Assembly: GCA_015501595.1 (NCBI GenBank)
Contig: JADNRX010000115.1
Span: 1-64,000, forward strand
Length of the DNA: 64,000 bases
DNA from: Hymenopellis radicata
Taxonomy: Eukaryota > Basidiomycota > Agaricomycetes > Agaricales > Physalacriaceae
Direction: 5' to 3'
In this document: positions 1-10,550 of the stretch, piece after piece
Layout: each line of letters begins with the position of its first letter
Position numbering within the stretch: the first letter of the stretch is position 1
Notes under the pieces: generated by a model
Database searches by the model: none
Told to the model about the DNA's origin: nothing
Seen by the model: only the letters and a program-made list of their open reading frames with translations
Program-made: the position numbers and the translations under genes

Positions 1-392
1 AGAGTCGTCGGCCGTTGACCGTGGAAAAAGGCGCTACACGGAAGCCACGTCTGTGTGAGCAATTGACCGGCCAGCAGAATCTCCGTCAAATCATCAGCAC
101 ACGCTGGACGTACGAGTGAATACCCACCCGGAGGTCGCATGTAATATGTATGCGCGCAATGAAGCGTATGTACAATCGGTTGGAACTGGTTAAAAACGAA
201 AGGGAAGCTCGCCTGAACGAGTCGAGGACGGGGAAGGTACTCATATACTCATGACCGTCATAGGCTGAGGCCCATAGTGAACAAGACAAGCTTGATGAAA
301 AGGTAGCGAGTTCACGTTGCAGTACCTGCAAGAGAAGCGTCCGAAACGAATGTGAGAAGAGCCATATTATGAGGTGTCATATTACACGGCAA
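1..392. other. Left edge, no supported gene
   Basis: This stretch lies downstream of the glutaredoxin gene. It holds only short open frames without recognisable domains or a convincing exon chain. It may contain the glutaredoxin 3' UTR. Confidence 0.4.
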
Positions 393-997
393 TTATGACG
401 AAGCTTCTACTGACTCCTTGGGAATAATATCGTTGTTCTCTAAAAGAGTCTCCAGTTCTCCATTTTGATGCACTTGTAAAAAGGTACGTCAAACGTGCGT
501 TCCGGAGAGCGAGTACTACACTTACTCGAAAGCAGAATATCACAACCGCCAACAAATTCACCATTAACATACAGTTGTGGTATTGTGGGCCATTCGCTGG
601 CAGGAAATTAGGTCATATTCCTTGGGGATTGCGAGAAACGCACGAATATTCCTTGATGCTATTGCGCAGCTCGTTGTCCGCGAGAACATCGTAAGTCTTC
701 ATCTTCTCCGGTGGCACTTGCCACATGCTTAAAACTTGGATGGCCGCTCTGGAGAACCCACACTGGGGCATGTCTGGGGTGCCCTTCATGAAGAGGACCA
801 CGGGCTTTTCATGGACGGCTTGATGGATTTTCGCTCGGACGTCGTCTGACAGAAATCGTCTCCAGGCTACCCGTTGACTCGACACCAAAGTTTTGGACAA
901 GGATGGTCGGAGTAACTGTATTACGAGCACCTGTTGAGTTTATTGGATAGGCAGAGCGACTGTTACGCACGGAAGTCTTCAAAACGGTTCCAAACAT
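393..997 (-). CDS. GRX5: Mitochondrial monothiol glutaredoxin (Grx5 type)
   Basis: This is a monothiol glutaredoxin, a family that binds and passes on Fe-S clusters in the mitochondrial ISC pathway. Four exons can be joined by eye: 997-971, 915-644, 596-526 and 472-393, giving about 149 residues, normal for Grx5. The introns are short GT-AG introns (two start gtgcgt, one gtaagt). The active-site motif PQCGFS follows the KGTPDMP stretch. After splicing the protein continues [18 protein letters not shown], then [15 protein letters not shown], which gives the WP(T) and GG-CD glutathione-binding elements of the family. The first 40 residues are rich in R, S and L with no early acid, as expected of a mitochondrial presequence. 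The first exon (MFGTVLKTS) is inferred from a good donor and an in-frame join. An alternative start is the ATG at 930. All key residues are present. Confidence 0.9.
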
Positions 998-2091
998 TGT
1001 TATTTAGCAAGCAAGGGGAACGACTGGGGAGAGATGGATGCCTGTCGTGGTGGTGAGAAATCAAGCTCGGTGTCTATCACATGACCGAAGTAATAATCTC
1101 AGATCCCGATTCGAACAGCCGCCCTCACCTTTACCTCACGATGTCACGGTGAACCTCCTGGAAGCCATAAGCAACTCCAAGAGTTCCAGCGTATGGAGGA
1201 CGGCCCAAGTCATCCACGTGGAATCACCTTGCTTGTCAAGGTCCTTCTAAACTTGTTCTAAACTGGAAATTCGGCCGTCGGGTAGCGTCCTATGTAGGTC
1301 CTGACCCAGCAAAAACCGGGACGATGATTCCAGCAAGTTCAACGATGCTAACGCCTGACATGATAACACAGGCTTTGAGCAGACGATGCGACCAAGTCCG
1401 AACTTTATTGCCAATGTCAACCACGAAGAGAAGGCTCCGTGTATTTTGTTATTCACTTCGAACATCATCATTATATGATGTAGCATCCATCCAGAATCTT
1501 AGCGGCAGACTGAGCCAATATTCATGTCAACATTTCTCAAGGTTCTGGGTATAACTTGTTCGGCTCCATCTTCTTTGTGTGCACACGTTCTACGCTCGTT
1601 TTGGAGGAGACCTGCTGTTTGCTCAGAGCTTGGAACCACGAGCGTCGAAACTCAGCCGTTCCTTCAGACTTTTCACCTTCCTCTGCAGATGCCAAGATAG
1701 CAAGGCAGAGCAACCAGGGAACAAGCAAACACCAACATTGTGTCGCGGATTGGAAAATGCATTCCACAAACATTTACTCAAAGTTTTGTGAGATTAAGTA
1801 TTACAATTTTTGTTTGGCTGATTGCATCTTGATCCTCTTGAATCGCTTCCTTTCAATCTGACCAACACCAGCGCGTAAACTTTCTGCACCCTCACTTTCC
1901 AGAGCATAACTGAGCCGGCGCAAGCGGCGCTTCCCGAGTTTTGCAACTCCGCCATTAATCTTTCGAGAAGTCTGGTTGGCTGACGTCCCCAGGCTAATCC
2001 GGGCAATGCTACCGTCTTAACAATCACAAGCATTTGCCTCGAATTGGCGAACAAGTAGGACAGCTCATTACAGACTTGTCACTTCCCTCAA
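998..2091. other. Intergenic stretch with unassigned minus-strand ORFs
   Basis: No gene is firmly recognised. Several minus-strand frames look partly coding. One at 1537-1773 starts with a hydrophobic stretch ending LCLAILASA that could be a signal peptide. Another, around 1249-1455, reads VSIVELAGIIVPVFAG near its end and could be a membrane segment. Splice-like sites lie between them, but no full exon chain could be closed. A small membrane or secreted protein gene on the minus strand is possible but unproven. Confidence 0.25.
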
Positions 2092-2990
2092 ATGAAGCTT
2101 GAAAACCGAACATTCATTGTCTCGGGTGGGTCAGTATCTTCTTGCCGAGTACTTGACCTATTCATTAACCATTCGCCCGTTCATCCTTAGCTCCTCTGGC
2201 CTTGGACTTGCAACCGTGCACGATCTACTCGCTGCTAAAGCCTACGTGTCTATTGTAGACCGTGCTCCTCCTGCTTCTGATCTCCCCCACGCCAAATTCT
2301 TCAAAACCGACATAACCAAAGTCGATCAGATTCAGGACGCGGTCGACAAGACAGTAGAATGGACAATCGCCACGGGAGCTCCGTTAGGTGGCGTGATCAA
2401 CTGCGCTGGTGTTGGAACAAGCGCCAAAATCATTGACGCGAATGATGAGGCTCACCCTCTCGACCTATGGGACTACACGATCGCTGTCAACCTAACGGGG
2501 ACGTTCAACCTTACCCGACTGGCATTAAAGCATTTGGTTAAAGCGTCGCCAGAAGATGGCCCCGATGGTGAACGTGGCGTCATCATCATGGTCTCCAGCG
2601 CAGCCGCTGTAAGCTACAATTCATTTCCACGCCCGACGTGTTCTGGCCGTGTCTAACCAACTATCTCAGTTCGAGGGTCAGCCAGGGCAGACGGCGTATG
2701 CTGCCACCAAGGGTGCCGTACGGTCCATGGCGCTTCCCATGGCCCGAGATCTCGCAAGACACGCCATTCGCGTTGTCGCGATAGCGCCGGGGCCCTTCGA
2801 GAGTAGCATGACCCAGCATATGCCCCAGCGGGTGCGGAAGAGTCTTACGGACGCAGCTGTAGTGTACCCTAGACGCTTCGGAAACGCGGACGAGTTTGCC
2901 CAGACCGTTCGCTGGATACTTGAGTGCGCGTATGTGAATGGGGAAACTGTGCGCTTGAGCGGCGCCGGTAGATTGCCGGCCAAGTTGTAG
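2092..2990 (+). CDS. Short-chain dehydrogenase, HSD10-like (SDR1)
   Basis: This is a classical short-chain dehydrogenase/reductase that resembles 3-hydroxyacyl-CoA dehydrogenase type 2 (HSD17B10), an NAD-dependent mitochondrial enzyme. Exons are 2092-2129, 2191-2608 and 2670-2990, giving 258 residues against about 260 in the family. The cofactor loop is GGSSGLGLA; the first intron cuts inside it, with TCATCCTTAG as acceptor end. The NCAG motif follows GGVIN. The catalytic Ser lies in VSSAAAFEG and the Tyr/Lys pair in YAATK. The tail contains the IAPGPF and NGETVRLSG elements typical of HSD10. It is intact and lies 337 bp upstream of SDR2 in the same orientation. The two share the position of the first intron and of the one before the catalytic Tyr, so they are tandem paralogues. 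The substrate cannot be told from sequence. Confidence 0.9.
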
Positions 2991-3327
2991 TAGAAATCAA
3001 GTGCGCATCTTTTCTCCGTGATATCCTCGTGGCTCATCAGTAAATCAAACACTTTCAGGCGGTCTCAGGCGGCCTACGGGCCAAGTACTGTACTGAAGTG
3101 TATGACTATGATACCGCTCGAGTTACCGAATTCACTCAATTGGGAAGCGTATATCCATGGACCATGGGAATTTAAACGTCGGTCGCTAAACTGCTCCGAC
3201 AGACATCGTTGATGGTGCTTGCCTAATCCAATCATACACTCGTGGCATGACGGAACTCTCTGATGGAGACCTTACTTATAGCAGCGTCAAGGCAGCTCGT
3301 TCTTGACCTTCCCTAGACTCGACCTCG

Positions 3328-4265
3328 ATGAAGATTGAGGGTCGCACTTTTGTCGTCTCTGGAGGGTACGTCCATACCTGCCCTCTACATCTTCAGCATC
3401 CACGTACCTATCTCTCCCTTTTAGATCTTCTGGTTTGGGTCTCGCAGCCGTTAAAGATCTATTAGAAGCCAAGGCATTCGTCTCGATCATTGATATAGCT
3501 ACTCCGAAGAATCTGTCCCTGTCTCCTCGACTACTGCAAATCCAAGTGGACATCACCGATCTCAAAGCCCTCAACGATGCGGTCGAGCGTACAGTTGCTT
3601 GGACGAAGAAGACGGGCGCCCGCTTAGGTGGCGTCATCAACTGTGCTGGGATTGGAATCCCCTCCCTAGTACGTGTCGCACCTCGCGTGTGTGATGTGCC
3701 GGCTTCACTAATTCATCCATTTATTGATCTAGATCACCGGCAAGAACGCCACGGCGCTCTTCGACAAAACCATCGCCGTAAATATTGCGGGCACATTTCA
3801 CCTGTCCAGGCTCCTCGTAAAGCACCTCATCGATCCCGCGTCACCGGCGGCATCGGACGGAGTGATAATTATGCTTTCTAGCACTGTTGCTGTCCGTATT
3901 CCTCCCTCATCATCTAAACGAATTTGCTTTGAACATTCCTCCAGTATGAAGGCCACGTCGGCCAAGTCGCATATGCAGGCTCGAAGGGCGCCATACGGGC
4001 CATGACCCTCCCTATGGCGCGCGAGCTCGCGCGGTACGGGATCCGCGTCGTCTCGATAGCGCCGGGGCTGTTCACGACGGCGATGACGGAGCAGTTCCAG
4101 GGCGAGATGCGGGACTTCCTGATCAACGAGGGGACGCTCCATCCGAAGCGCTTTGGGGCGCCGGAGGAGTTTGCGAGGACGGTGCGGTGGATTTTGGGGT
4201 GCGACTATGTGAATGGGGAGACGGTCAAGCTTACGGGGGGGACGCGGGTGCCGGTGAAGCTGTAA
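3328..4265 (+). CDS. Short-chain dehydrogenase, HSD10-like (SDR2)
   Basis: Second member of the tandem SDR pair. Exons are 3328-3365, 3425-3668, 3733-3891 and 3945-4265, giving 253 residues. The N-terminus reads MKIEGRTFVVSGGSSGLGLA, with the cofactor loop split by intron 1 exactly as in SDR1. NCAGIG, the Ser in LSSTVAYEG and the YAGSK catalytic pair are all present, followed by IAPGLF and NGETVKLTGG. It has one intron more than SDR1, after IPSL. It is intact here. Its exon 3-4 part is the left end of the repeated unit that recurs as fragments at 16871, 43477 and 55239. Third positions in the last exon are strongly G/C. Family role: NAD(P)-dependent alcohol or hydroxyacyl-CoA oxidation; the actual substrate is unknown. 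Confidence 0.9.
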
Positions 4266-4427
4266 ACATTGTCATATTCACTATACCCCAGAGCATGAAT
4301 TGGATACACGTGGAGAATATATGATGAGGAGGCATGCAGGTACAGAAGGAAAGAAGAGACGGATAGTAATCTGCCCGATGGCTAACTAGCATCGACTCTT
4401 ATCAGCATTGTAACGACGCGTCAAGTC

Positions 4428-4610
4428 TTACTCCGACTGCGGATCGTTTTCCTTATACGTCTCTAGCTGGAAGCCCTCCGAGAACGCCGAACTCGACGCG
4501 GTAACAAAGGCTGCAGGTCTCGGAGTGGAACCTGGTGGCGGGGCCGACAACAGTCGTTGAATGTGGCCAGACAGAAATAAGATGAATGGATGAAGGGCAT
4601 TCAGACCATG
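4428..4610 (-). pseudogene. 3' exon fragment of an unknown membrane protein
   Basis: Read on the minus strand from a TAG acceptor at 4611, this exon runs open for 60 codons: LHPFILFLSGHIQRLL, then a Pro/Ser-rich linker, then SSSAFSEGFQLETYKENDPQ and a stop. It is convergent with SDR2. Homologous DNA lies beside every SDR2 fragment (about 17530-17760, 44120-44350, 55590-55830), but there the frame is broken by a stop before the SAFSEG tail. No upstream exons could be found here, and the DNA to the right is rearranged. It is most likely the last exon of a decayed transmembrane protein gene. Confidence 0.4.
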
Positions 4611-5724
4611 CTACGACGAGTTCGATAACATGGTCGCTACAAGTTCCTTAGGAGTATAATTCGGGTTGACATCTGTCTATGAAGATTGTTCCACTTCAGG
4701 GCGTACTTCTATCCAGGACAATGCTGAGCCTGGGACCACGAACGTCAAAGAAGAGTTTCAACCCATCAATCACTTGCAGGCGTTGAAGCCTTGGTTGTAA
4801 GCGTCGTCGCTGCAAGTCTTCACTGGAAACTTTCTGAGTTCACAAGGAGATCAAACTCGAGGAACCATGAACACTTCACGTAGCAGTGATCCCAGATGCC
4901 GCGAGCACTAGAAAGCGCGAAGACATCGGTGTCCCAAGTTTACCGCCTGGAGAAGTAGTACGCGACACCTTCAGCCTGAGCTGGCGAAACATAAACAGAG
5001 GGGTGAAGTATCTTCCTAACGCCCACGGGGAAGACCAAGCACGAGAATTAATGTTGCCTTTGGCGGTCCTGCTACCATACACATTCAAGAGGTGGTATGT
5101 ACGTCGCTCGCAATTGACAGCTAAGAATGGCGTTTTACTGTAAAACCTGAGGCTAAGGCTAAAACGGTAACACGGGCTAGAAACTGGTGGCGGGTGGCGA
5201 CGCCAGTGGAATACGGCCAAACAGGAATGGATAGATCTAGAGGAGTGGGTTCCTACGAAGTATTCTGCGGGGCAGGGAAATGCACTAAAAGCCTGAGAAT
5301 ATGGATCAGCGTCTCACCTATCGTGGGGCTGTTGGAAGGTCGAGTCAGTGTCCGCGCGAACCCGGTGGTTCTCCTCTCGGCGATGATGAGATGAAGTTTT
5401 CAGTGCCTTAGTACTGTACTGTGCGTGTCCACTGGTCCCAACCTAATTAAGTAGAGCTCGAGCCAAAGTCAGCTAAAAGCAGAAGAACCTTCATCGACTG
5501 CTTAGGCTTCCCCAGCTCAGGCTGAAGGTGTCGCGTACGTCCTTCACGACTTCTCCTAGATGCGAAGGACTAATGTCTTTGTGCTTTTAGTGCCCGTGGC
5601 GTCTGGGATGACTGCTTCAACCAGGGCTACACCGCCGGCTACGGTGCTGGATGCAGCTCTGCTGGCAATGGCAGGCGCTAAGTGTCTGTATTTTTCATTA
5701 AGTGGTCTACCAGCAAATATGGTG
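4611..5724. other. Scrambled unit-1 remnants
   Basis: Segments that lie in one order in units 2-4 are found here in another order. DNA at 5010-5115 matches about 18590-18720, DNA at 5165-5400 matches about 17660-17900, and DNA at 5515-5690 matches about 18030-18215. No intact gene is visible. The block seems to be a local rearrangement of the unit-2 type arrangement, or the reverse. Confidence 0.6.
5515..5690 (+). pseudogene. Remnant of small secreted protein gene (unit 1)
   Basis: This matches the small secreted protein pseudogenes of units 2-4 but lacks their start codon and signal peptide. Exon 2 here keeps what looks like the original frame: after the intron (gtacgtcc...cttttag) it reads ARGVWDDCFNQGYTAGYGAG and continues CSSAG. 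Units 2-4 carry a 7-nt insertion at the start of this exon that shifts the frame. The TAG codon just before ASPA is present in this copy too. Confidence 0.5.
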
Positions 5725-6463
5725 GGTATTCAGTAACAAAAATGAATTTGAAGTGATTTCATACACACGGTGCAGATATTCGAGTGATACGGGCTACGGT
5801 GGAGTCAAATTCCTCTTTGAAAACATGTAGGTTCATGATTTTTACCGTTATTCGTCACAGGTCACTTTGGCCTTTGGGATTTCGACACAGGTTGATATTG
5901 ATGTCCAAAGTTTGACACAGGTTCTAAATTGCTTGCAGGTTTCAACAGAGGTTGCGAGGGTATGTACTTACATGTCATGATCCATCATGCTGTGCTGGGC
6001 AAGCTCCCCATCCCCATGGCCGTTTCGTGACCCAGAGTGTGATGGCGGCATGTGATGCGAGTAGTCAATTGGTTAAGTGTTCTGTGGCGTGCCCGCCTCT
6101 TCATGGTCACTGTGACACTGCACACCACACGGAGTAGGCTAAAAACTGTCTCTCTGGTTTCAGCATCCAGGCTTCAACCCGGTCATCCAATGCACCTTAC
6201 CCTCAGTCAGGTCATCGCGACCTCGAGCCATCTGTTTGGAGGCACAACGCACGGCGAGGCGGGCTTACCATGTACGGAAAACGGTTCGAGCAGGGCATCC
6301 GGATCCGGCCGTGGGACAACAGCAATTACTTGACGTCGACGCAGACCTGTGTCGGAATGCCTCTTCATTTCGGGACCGGCCTAACTTTACAAACCTTGCC
6401 CAAACCTGTGTCAAAATCGACAAAAGGTAACGTGTGTTAGGAAATTTTTTGTTACTGAATACC
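5725..6463. mobile_element. Non-autonomous TIR element, about 740 bp
   Basis: The left end GGTATTCAGTAACAAAAA and the right end TTTTTTGTTACTGAATACC are inverted copies of each other. The interior near both ends holds repeats of GACACAGGTT or its complement. No transposase frame is present. The element interrupts the secreted-protein remnant of unit 1 and is missing from units 2-4, so those give the empty site. No clear target-site duplication was found, so the superfamily is open. Confidence 0.6.
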
Positions 6464-6567
6464 GGCCATAATATTTGCGGGAGGTAATCTAATCTAGATG
6501 AAGGTTGAAAAACGGATGCTTTAGAATTTGAATGTCGGAAGTAACGACGTGCTTACCGTACTAATAG

Positions 6568-7605
6568 CTAGCTGGCGTTACGTTCTTTGAGCAAGCTTTG
6601 TCCCCATCCCCGCACTTCCTCGTGCCTAATATTAGGGACGCTTGAATCGAAGAAAGTCTGAAGGTCTTTCGTAGGATTGGCCTTCTCGTATTCTAAAGCT
6701 GCAAATGATAACATCAGGGAGTACCCTGACGCACACGGCGTATCGTATACCTTGGGACGCCATCTCGAATCTGTCGAGATCTGCATTATATAGAAGAAGT
6801 TGAGAAGAATTGCAGCAGATTCTGTCAGGTGCGTACCTTTTACGAAGCGAGCTTCTGGTGTTTCACCGGCTTCATATTCCTTCAACTCGGAGTCAGCGAC
6901 GGCGGCGTAACGTGAGAATGGAGATGAGATACCTTCCAAAGGGCTTCCATTCTTTGCGCAGCTGGGCTATCGTGCAACATTTCGTGCATGAAATTATGCA
7001 TGGCTTCCTGTTGATTCCTTTCAGTGAAAATTCAACACCAAGACGTCGAGGGTTGACCTCCTCTAAACGACGTTTTTCGGCCTTACTTATGCCTTCTCGC
7101 GGAGTGATGTCGCCAACTACAGCAGTTCAGCTACGAGAACGCCGAGAGCAGACGGATCACCTTGTGCTTCGGCTAGATCATGAACGAGTGCCATCATGAC
7201 GCATCTGGCACGGTGATAAGCGTTTAATCGCGTGAAATGAACGCGACGGGACCCACTTGGATACATCGAGCATTTGATCGGTACACATCATGGCGAGCAC
7301 GGCCATTCTGTACATGTGATCGGATATGCTGGGGAGTGACGTTGGAAAGAACACTACGGATGGGAAACGGTATACCTCTCTGCACCAGGAATCTACTGTA
7401 CAATATTAGAGCCTTGCCGACTTGGACGAGTTCTTACCCCATGATCAACCCAACCAGTTCGCTTCTGGGTCTTTATTGGATGAGTTTAAGCCATGCGGTA
7501 AAGCTCTATCACCTTTAGTCTTTCTAGTACATGAAAGAAAGCCAGTCTGTCCTTGTCTTGGTCTCCAGTAGAGGCATACAAAGGAGGAAAGACGCGCGAG
7601 GACAT
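6568..7605 (-). CDS. HDDC2-like HD-domain 5'-nucleotidase, unit 1 copy
   Basis: This protein belongs to the HDDC2/YfbR group of HD-domain metal-dependent phosphohydrolases, which dephosphorylate (deoxy)nucleoside 5'-monophosphates. It is spread over about eight short exons. Joined, they give RTGWV, then SISDHMYRMAV (first metal His), MMALVHDLAEAQVGDITP (the HD pair), EKRRLEEEAMHNF, and FVKDLDRFEM (distal Asp), ending in a FFDSSVPNIRHEE tail; this is the family's order. The start at 7605 is the ATG matching the unit 2 start. Compared with unit 2 there is a 9-nt in-frame deletion after the third codon. All joins appear in frame, so this copy may be functional. It stands head-to-head with the RCC1 fragment 216 bp away. 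Confidence 0.75.
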
Positions 7606-7821
7606 GACAGCGAGTATCACGATGATTTGTCAGCGTTCCTCGGGAAGAAGGCAATTCGTTCCCACGGGCATGTTGGACCAAGTTCCTGCTTTCCAAGTCG
7701 ACACCGCGACTTGCTTTCCGTTCCACAAAAATACACAAACTTGGTGAACTTTGTGCATATGAGCACAGAAAAGTCGCAAAAGTGGGGAAGAGGTGAGATT
7801 CTGTTGCCGTTTTGAGACGGG
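7606..7821. promoter_or_regulatory. Divergent intergenic promoter region, HDDC2 / RCC1
   Basis: Only 216 bp separate the HDDC2 start codon (minus) from the RCC1 start codon (plus), so both genes must share control DNA here. The same interval lies intact at 20224-20439, 46816-47031 and 58261-58477 and is nearly identical in all four units. No TATA box is obvious. That it is a bidirectional promoter is inferred from spacing. Confidence 0.5.
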
Positions 7822-8381
7822 ATGCCGGCTAATTATACTGCGTCGTCCTCAGTCTTGATTTGTGGGGGCACTGCATGGTGAGCTCGCTGTCTGCCACGAT
7901 GAGCACAGGCTGAGGTGGCGTTCAGGACGAAACTGGGCCGCAAGGAGCGCCCAGGAGGCCCCGGCCATGAGGACGAGTGAGTAGTCTCCTCTAACACGTC
8001 GGTTCCTGTATTGTTGACCAGCCCAGCCCGCCAAACCTCCTCGAGCCGCATATATTGCGCTCGCTGTCCAACATCAAGGCGACCTCGGTCCACACGTCGT
8101 GCAGCAGCTGCCATTTCGTCGTCCTCGACGTCGACGGCAACGCCTGGCTTTTTGGACGAAATGGTTCAAGTTGCCTTGGAGTCCCTGGGGTCGACGCGAT
8201 CAGTGAGGACGCGCCGCGTAGACTGACCGCGGCGGAATTAGGCGCCGAACCGGGCGTACGCTTCATTGACGCGGCGTGCGGGCGGAATCACACGCTGCTG
8301 GTTACCAGTGACGGACAGGTCTGGTCAGCCGGAATAAACAATGTTGGACAGTGCGGGCAGTCAAGGTTTCCGCTGGTATAA
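7822..8381 (+). pseudogene. Truncated RCC1-PHD gene, 5' fragment (unit 1)
   Basis: This is the first three exons of the RCC1-PHD gene found whole at 58478. The start MPANYTASSSVLICGG, the introns and the first blade (HFVVLDVDGNAWLFGRN, then DAACGRNHTLLVTSDGQVWS) are kept. After NNVGQCGQ, 55 bp present in the full gene are missing. The frame then reaches a stop at 8379-8381, where homology to the full gene ends and a minisatellite begins. The deletion ends share a GCA triplet. The reading frame is otherwise undamaged, so a short truncated protein could still be made. Confidence 0.8.
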
Positions 8382-8760
8382 GGTGAGTCCTCTTCGCGGA
8401 GTGATGTCTTCGGGAGTCCTCTTCGTGGGGTCGTCTTTGCGTGGTCGTCTTCTTCGGGTGGGTGATGTCTTCGGGAGTCGTCTTCGGGTGGGTGATGTCT
8501 TCGCGGGGTCATCTTCACTGGTCGTCTTTGCGTGGTCGTCTTCGCGGGGTGATGTCTTCGGGAGTCGTCTTCGGGAGTCGTCTTCGTGGGTCGTCTTCGC
8601 GTGGTCATCTTCGGGTGGGTGATGTCTTCGCGGGTCGTCTTCGTGGGGGCGTCCTTCGGTTTTCCTCCGGGGGTCGTCTTCGTGGGGTCGTCCTCGCGTG
8701 GTTCGTCTTCGGGCTTGTCTTCCTGGGGTTTCCCGGGGCTTTCTGTATTTCGTAGCCTAC
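8382..8760. repeat. GTCGTCTTCG(C)GTGG minisatellite at the RCC1 breakpoint (unit 1)
   Basis: This is an irregular tandem array of about 15-17 bp units of the type GTCGTCTTCGCGTGG and GGTGATGTCTTCGGGA. It starts right at the base where homology to the RCC1 gene stops. It makes long open frames on both strands (R/H/P-rich or V/F/S-rich), which are products of the repeat and not genes. The same array follows at 21000 and 47592. Confidence 0.85.
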
Positions 8761-10550
8761 TCGTGTACTAGAGTAGTCCTAATAGTTGAGGAGATGTCTT
8801 CTTCGTGGGTGGGCCTTCTTCGGGTGACTGCTTCTCAGGTTGCGGGTTCAATTCAGAGGCGTGTCAATGTATTTTGTAACTGGGTGTGCTGCTCTCTCGC
8901 GGGTCGTGGTGGCTCCTCTTCATTGCGTGTGCGTGTGGTTGGCTCAAAGGACAAGTTTCGTAGGCAAAGGGTTATATTTTGTAGGCTACTCGACACATCT
9001 TGTACTAATAAAACTACTCGAAATAAGTTGTGAGTAGGAGCATAGTGCGTTGCTAAGTCGAGCTGGTCTTCTCGGCCGAGATCCAAATCGCCGAGGCGGG
9101 GTGTCCTCCCACGGGCTGGCGAGTACAGCAATCGAGTCTCTCGCAGTAAGGCTAAAAAAAGTCTCGGGTGCTGATGGCAGGACACCAGGGCTAAACACCA
9201 CCCGCGCGAGAGGTCGGTTCTGGGTCACAACATCCCTCCCTGACTCGCGCAGGCCCCGTCTTGGGCAGCATCAGCTGTGGTGTTTGCCCCCAGCACACAC
9301 GGACAAATAATAAAAAAAGGTTGAGTCAGTGAATATGATGCGAATCACTGCGACGTACCGTTCTGCCTCTAATTCGTAGCACTGAAGCTTGCGAATTGAA
9401 GCAGAATCCGAAATCGGCAGAACACCCATACCGGGAATCGAACCAGAGCGGTCGTGTCATCTAGAGTAAAAGGAAAGACACACTTACAGCACAAGTAAGC
9501 GCAAATCAACTCAAGAGAGTCCGCTAGCTAGACGACGATGATGGTGTCCTTTCACGAATGGATACGGCCTGCATTGATGTGAATATGAGAAAGTCGGACA
9601 CCGCGAAGGAGAACAGGTCTACACAAGCAACACGTCAGATCGTGGTGACGATAACGGACAAGACGCGCTTACAAGACGAATCAATGCCCAGGATGACGAC
9701 GATGGAAACATGGTGACAAGAGGCCAGTGGGCAAGCATAGTCGCAGCATAACGGCAAGAAGGAAAGAGGGGTGATGGGATTCACTAGAATTCCTGTGGCC
9801 TTTATACCTCTAGAGAATAGGGTTTGATATAGTGGGCGCGCATCTGGGCCCGAAATCACTAAGCGAGTGACTCATGCGCAGTGCACGCGCTCCGTCGCAT
9901 CAGAACTAGAAATGTGGCGAAACTTTTGTTCTTAATGAATCCTCACTCCCGTGGCGTAGTTCAACGCGGGTTGTTATTGGGATTGGATAGATACACAGAT
10001 CGTTATCCTAGCTGCTTTCTAGAGTAGTGTAGCTCGAAAATAAGAATGTGGTATTAGCCGCACATTCCGGATTCTGCAGGGCGGTCTTAGTAACTGATTG
10101 CAACGAATATTACAGTCTGAAGGCACGTACCTCACTTCAGTCTATACACAATTTGAAAGCTTGGATCCAGCGCTCCATGACGCACTAGGAGTCAGCAGTA
10201 AGTTGAATACTTCATTGAATTTACCTTCGCGAATCAGCCCATCGAGTGCGCCACAGAATATCATCAAGACGGGGACCTGAGCAAGCGTGTGCCGCCAAGG
10301 CAACGATCGGGCGCTAGAACGCATCTTACACACGGGAAGATTCTTCCGGCGGGGACCTGAACTCAGTCAGTGAACGAAGGTCACACTAGACTCCCCATTC
10401 TCCTTTCCCACTTACCGTCACCGCCGCCGCAAGCACGAAAATATGTGGTAAGCTGGTGTTCACCTTCGCTCAGTTCGTCTTCTGACAGTCCATAGTCTCA
10501 GTGCGTTCTCCATCCCGGAATGGCATCAACGCTCTCGATTGTCGTATCCG

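Noticed and set aside
4876..5220. 114-codon minus-strand frame in unit 1
   Set aside because: It runs across the joints of rearranged segments and mixes frames that belong to different source pieces.
8288..8771. Several open frames of 60-106 codons on both strands
   Set aside because: They follow the period of the minisatellite and have repetitive, biased peptides. The same frames recur at 20906-21389 and 47498-47981.
9420..9470. tRNA gene or tRNA-derived SINE on the minus strand (GGTTCGATTCCCGG-like B box)
   Set aside because: The B-box-like stretch recurs in all block B copies (22035-22085, 48650-48680). No matching acceptor stem, anticodon arm or A box could be folded, and nearby bases differ between copies without compensation.
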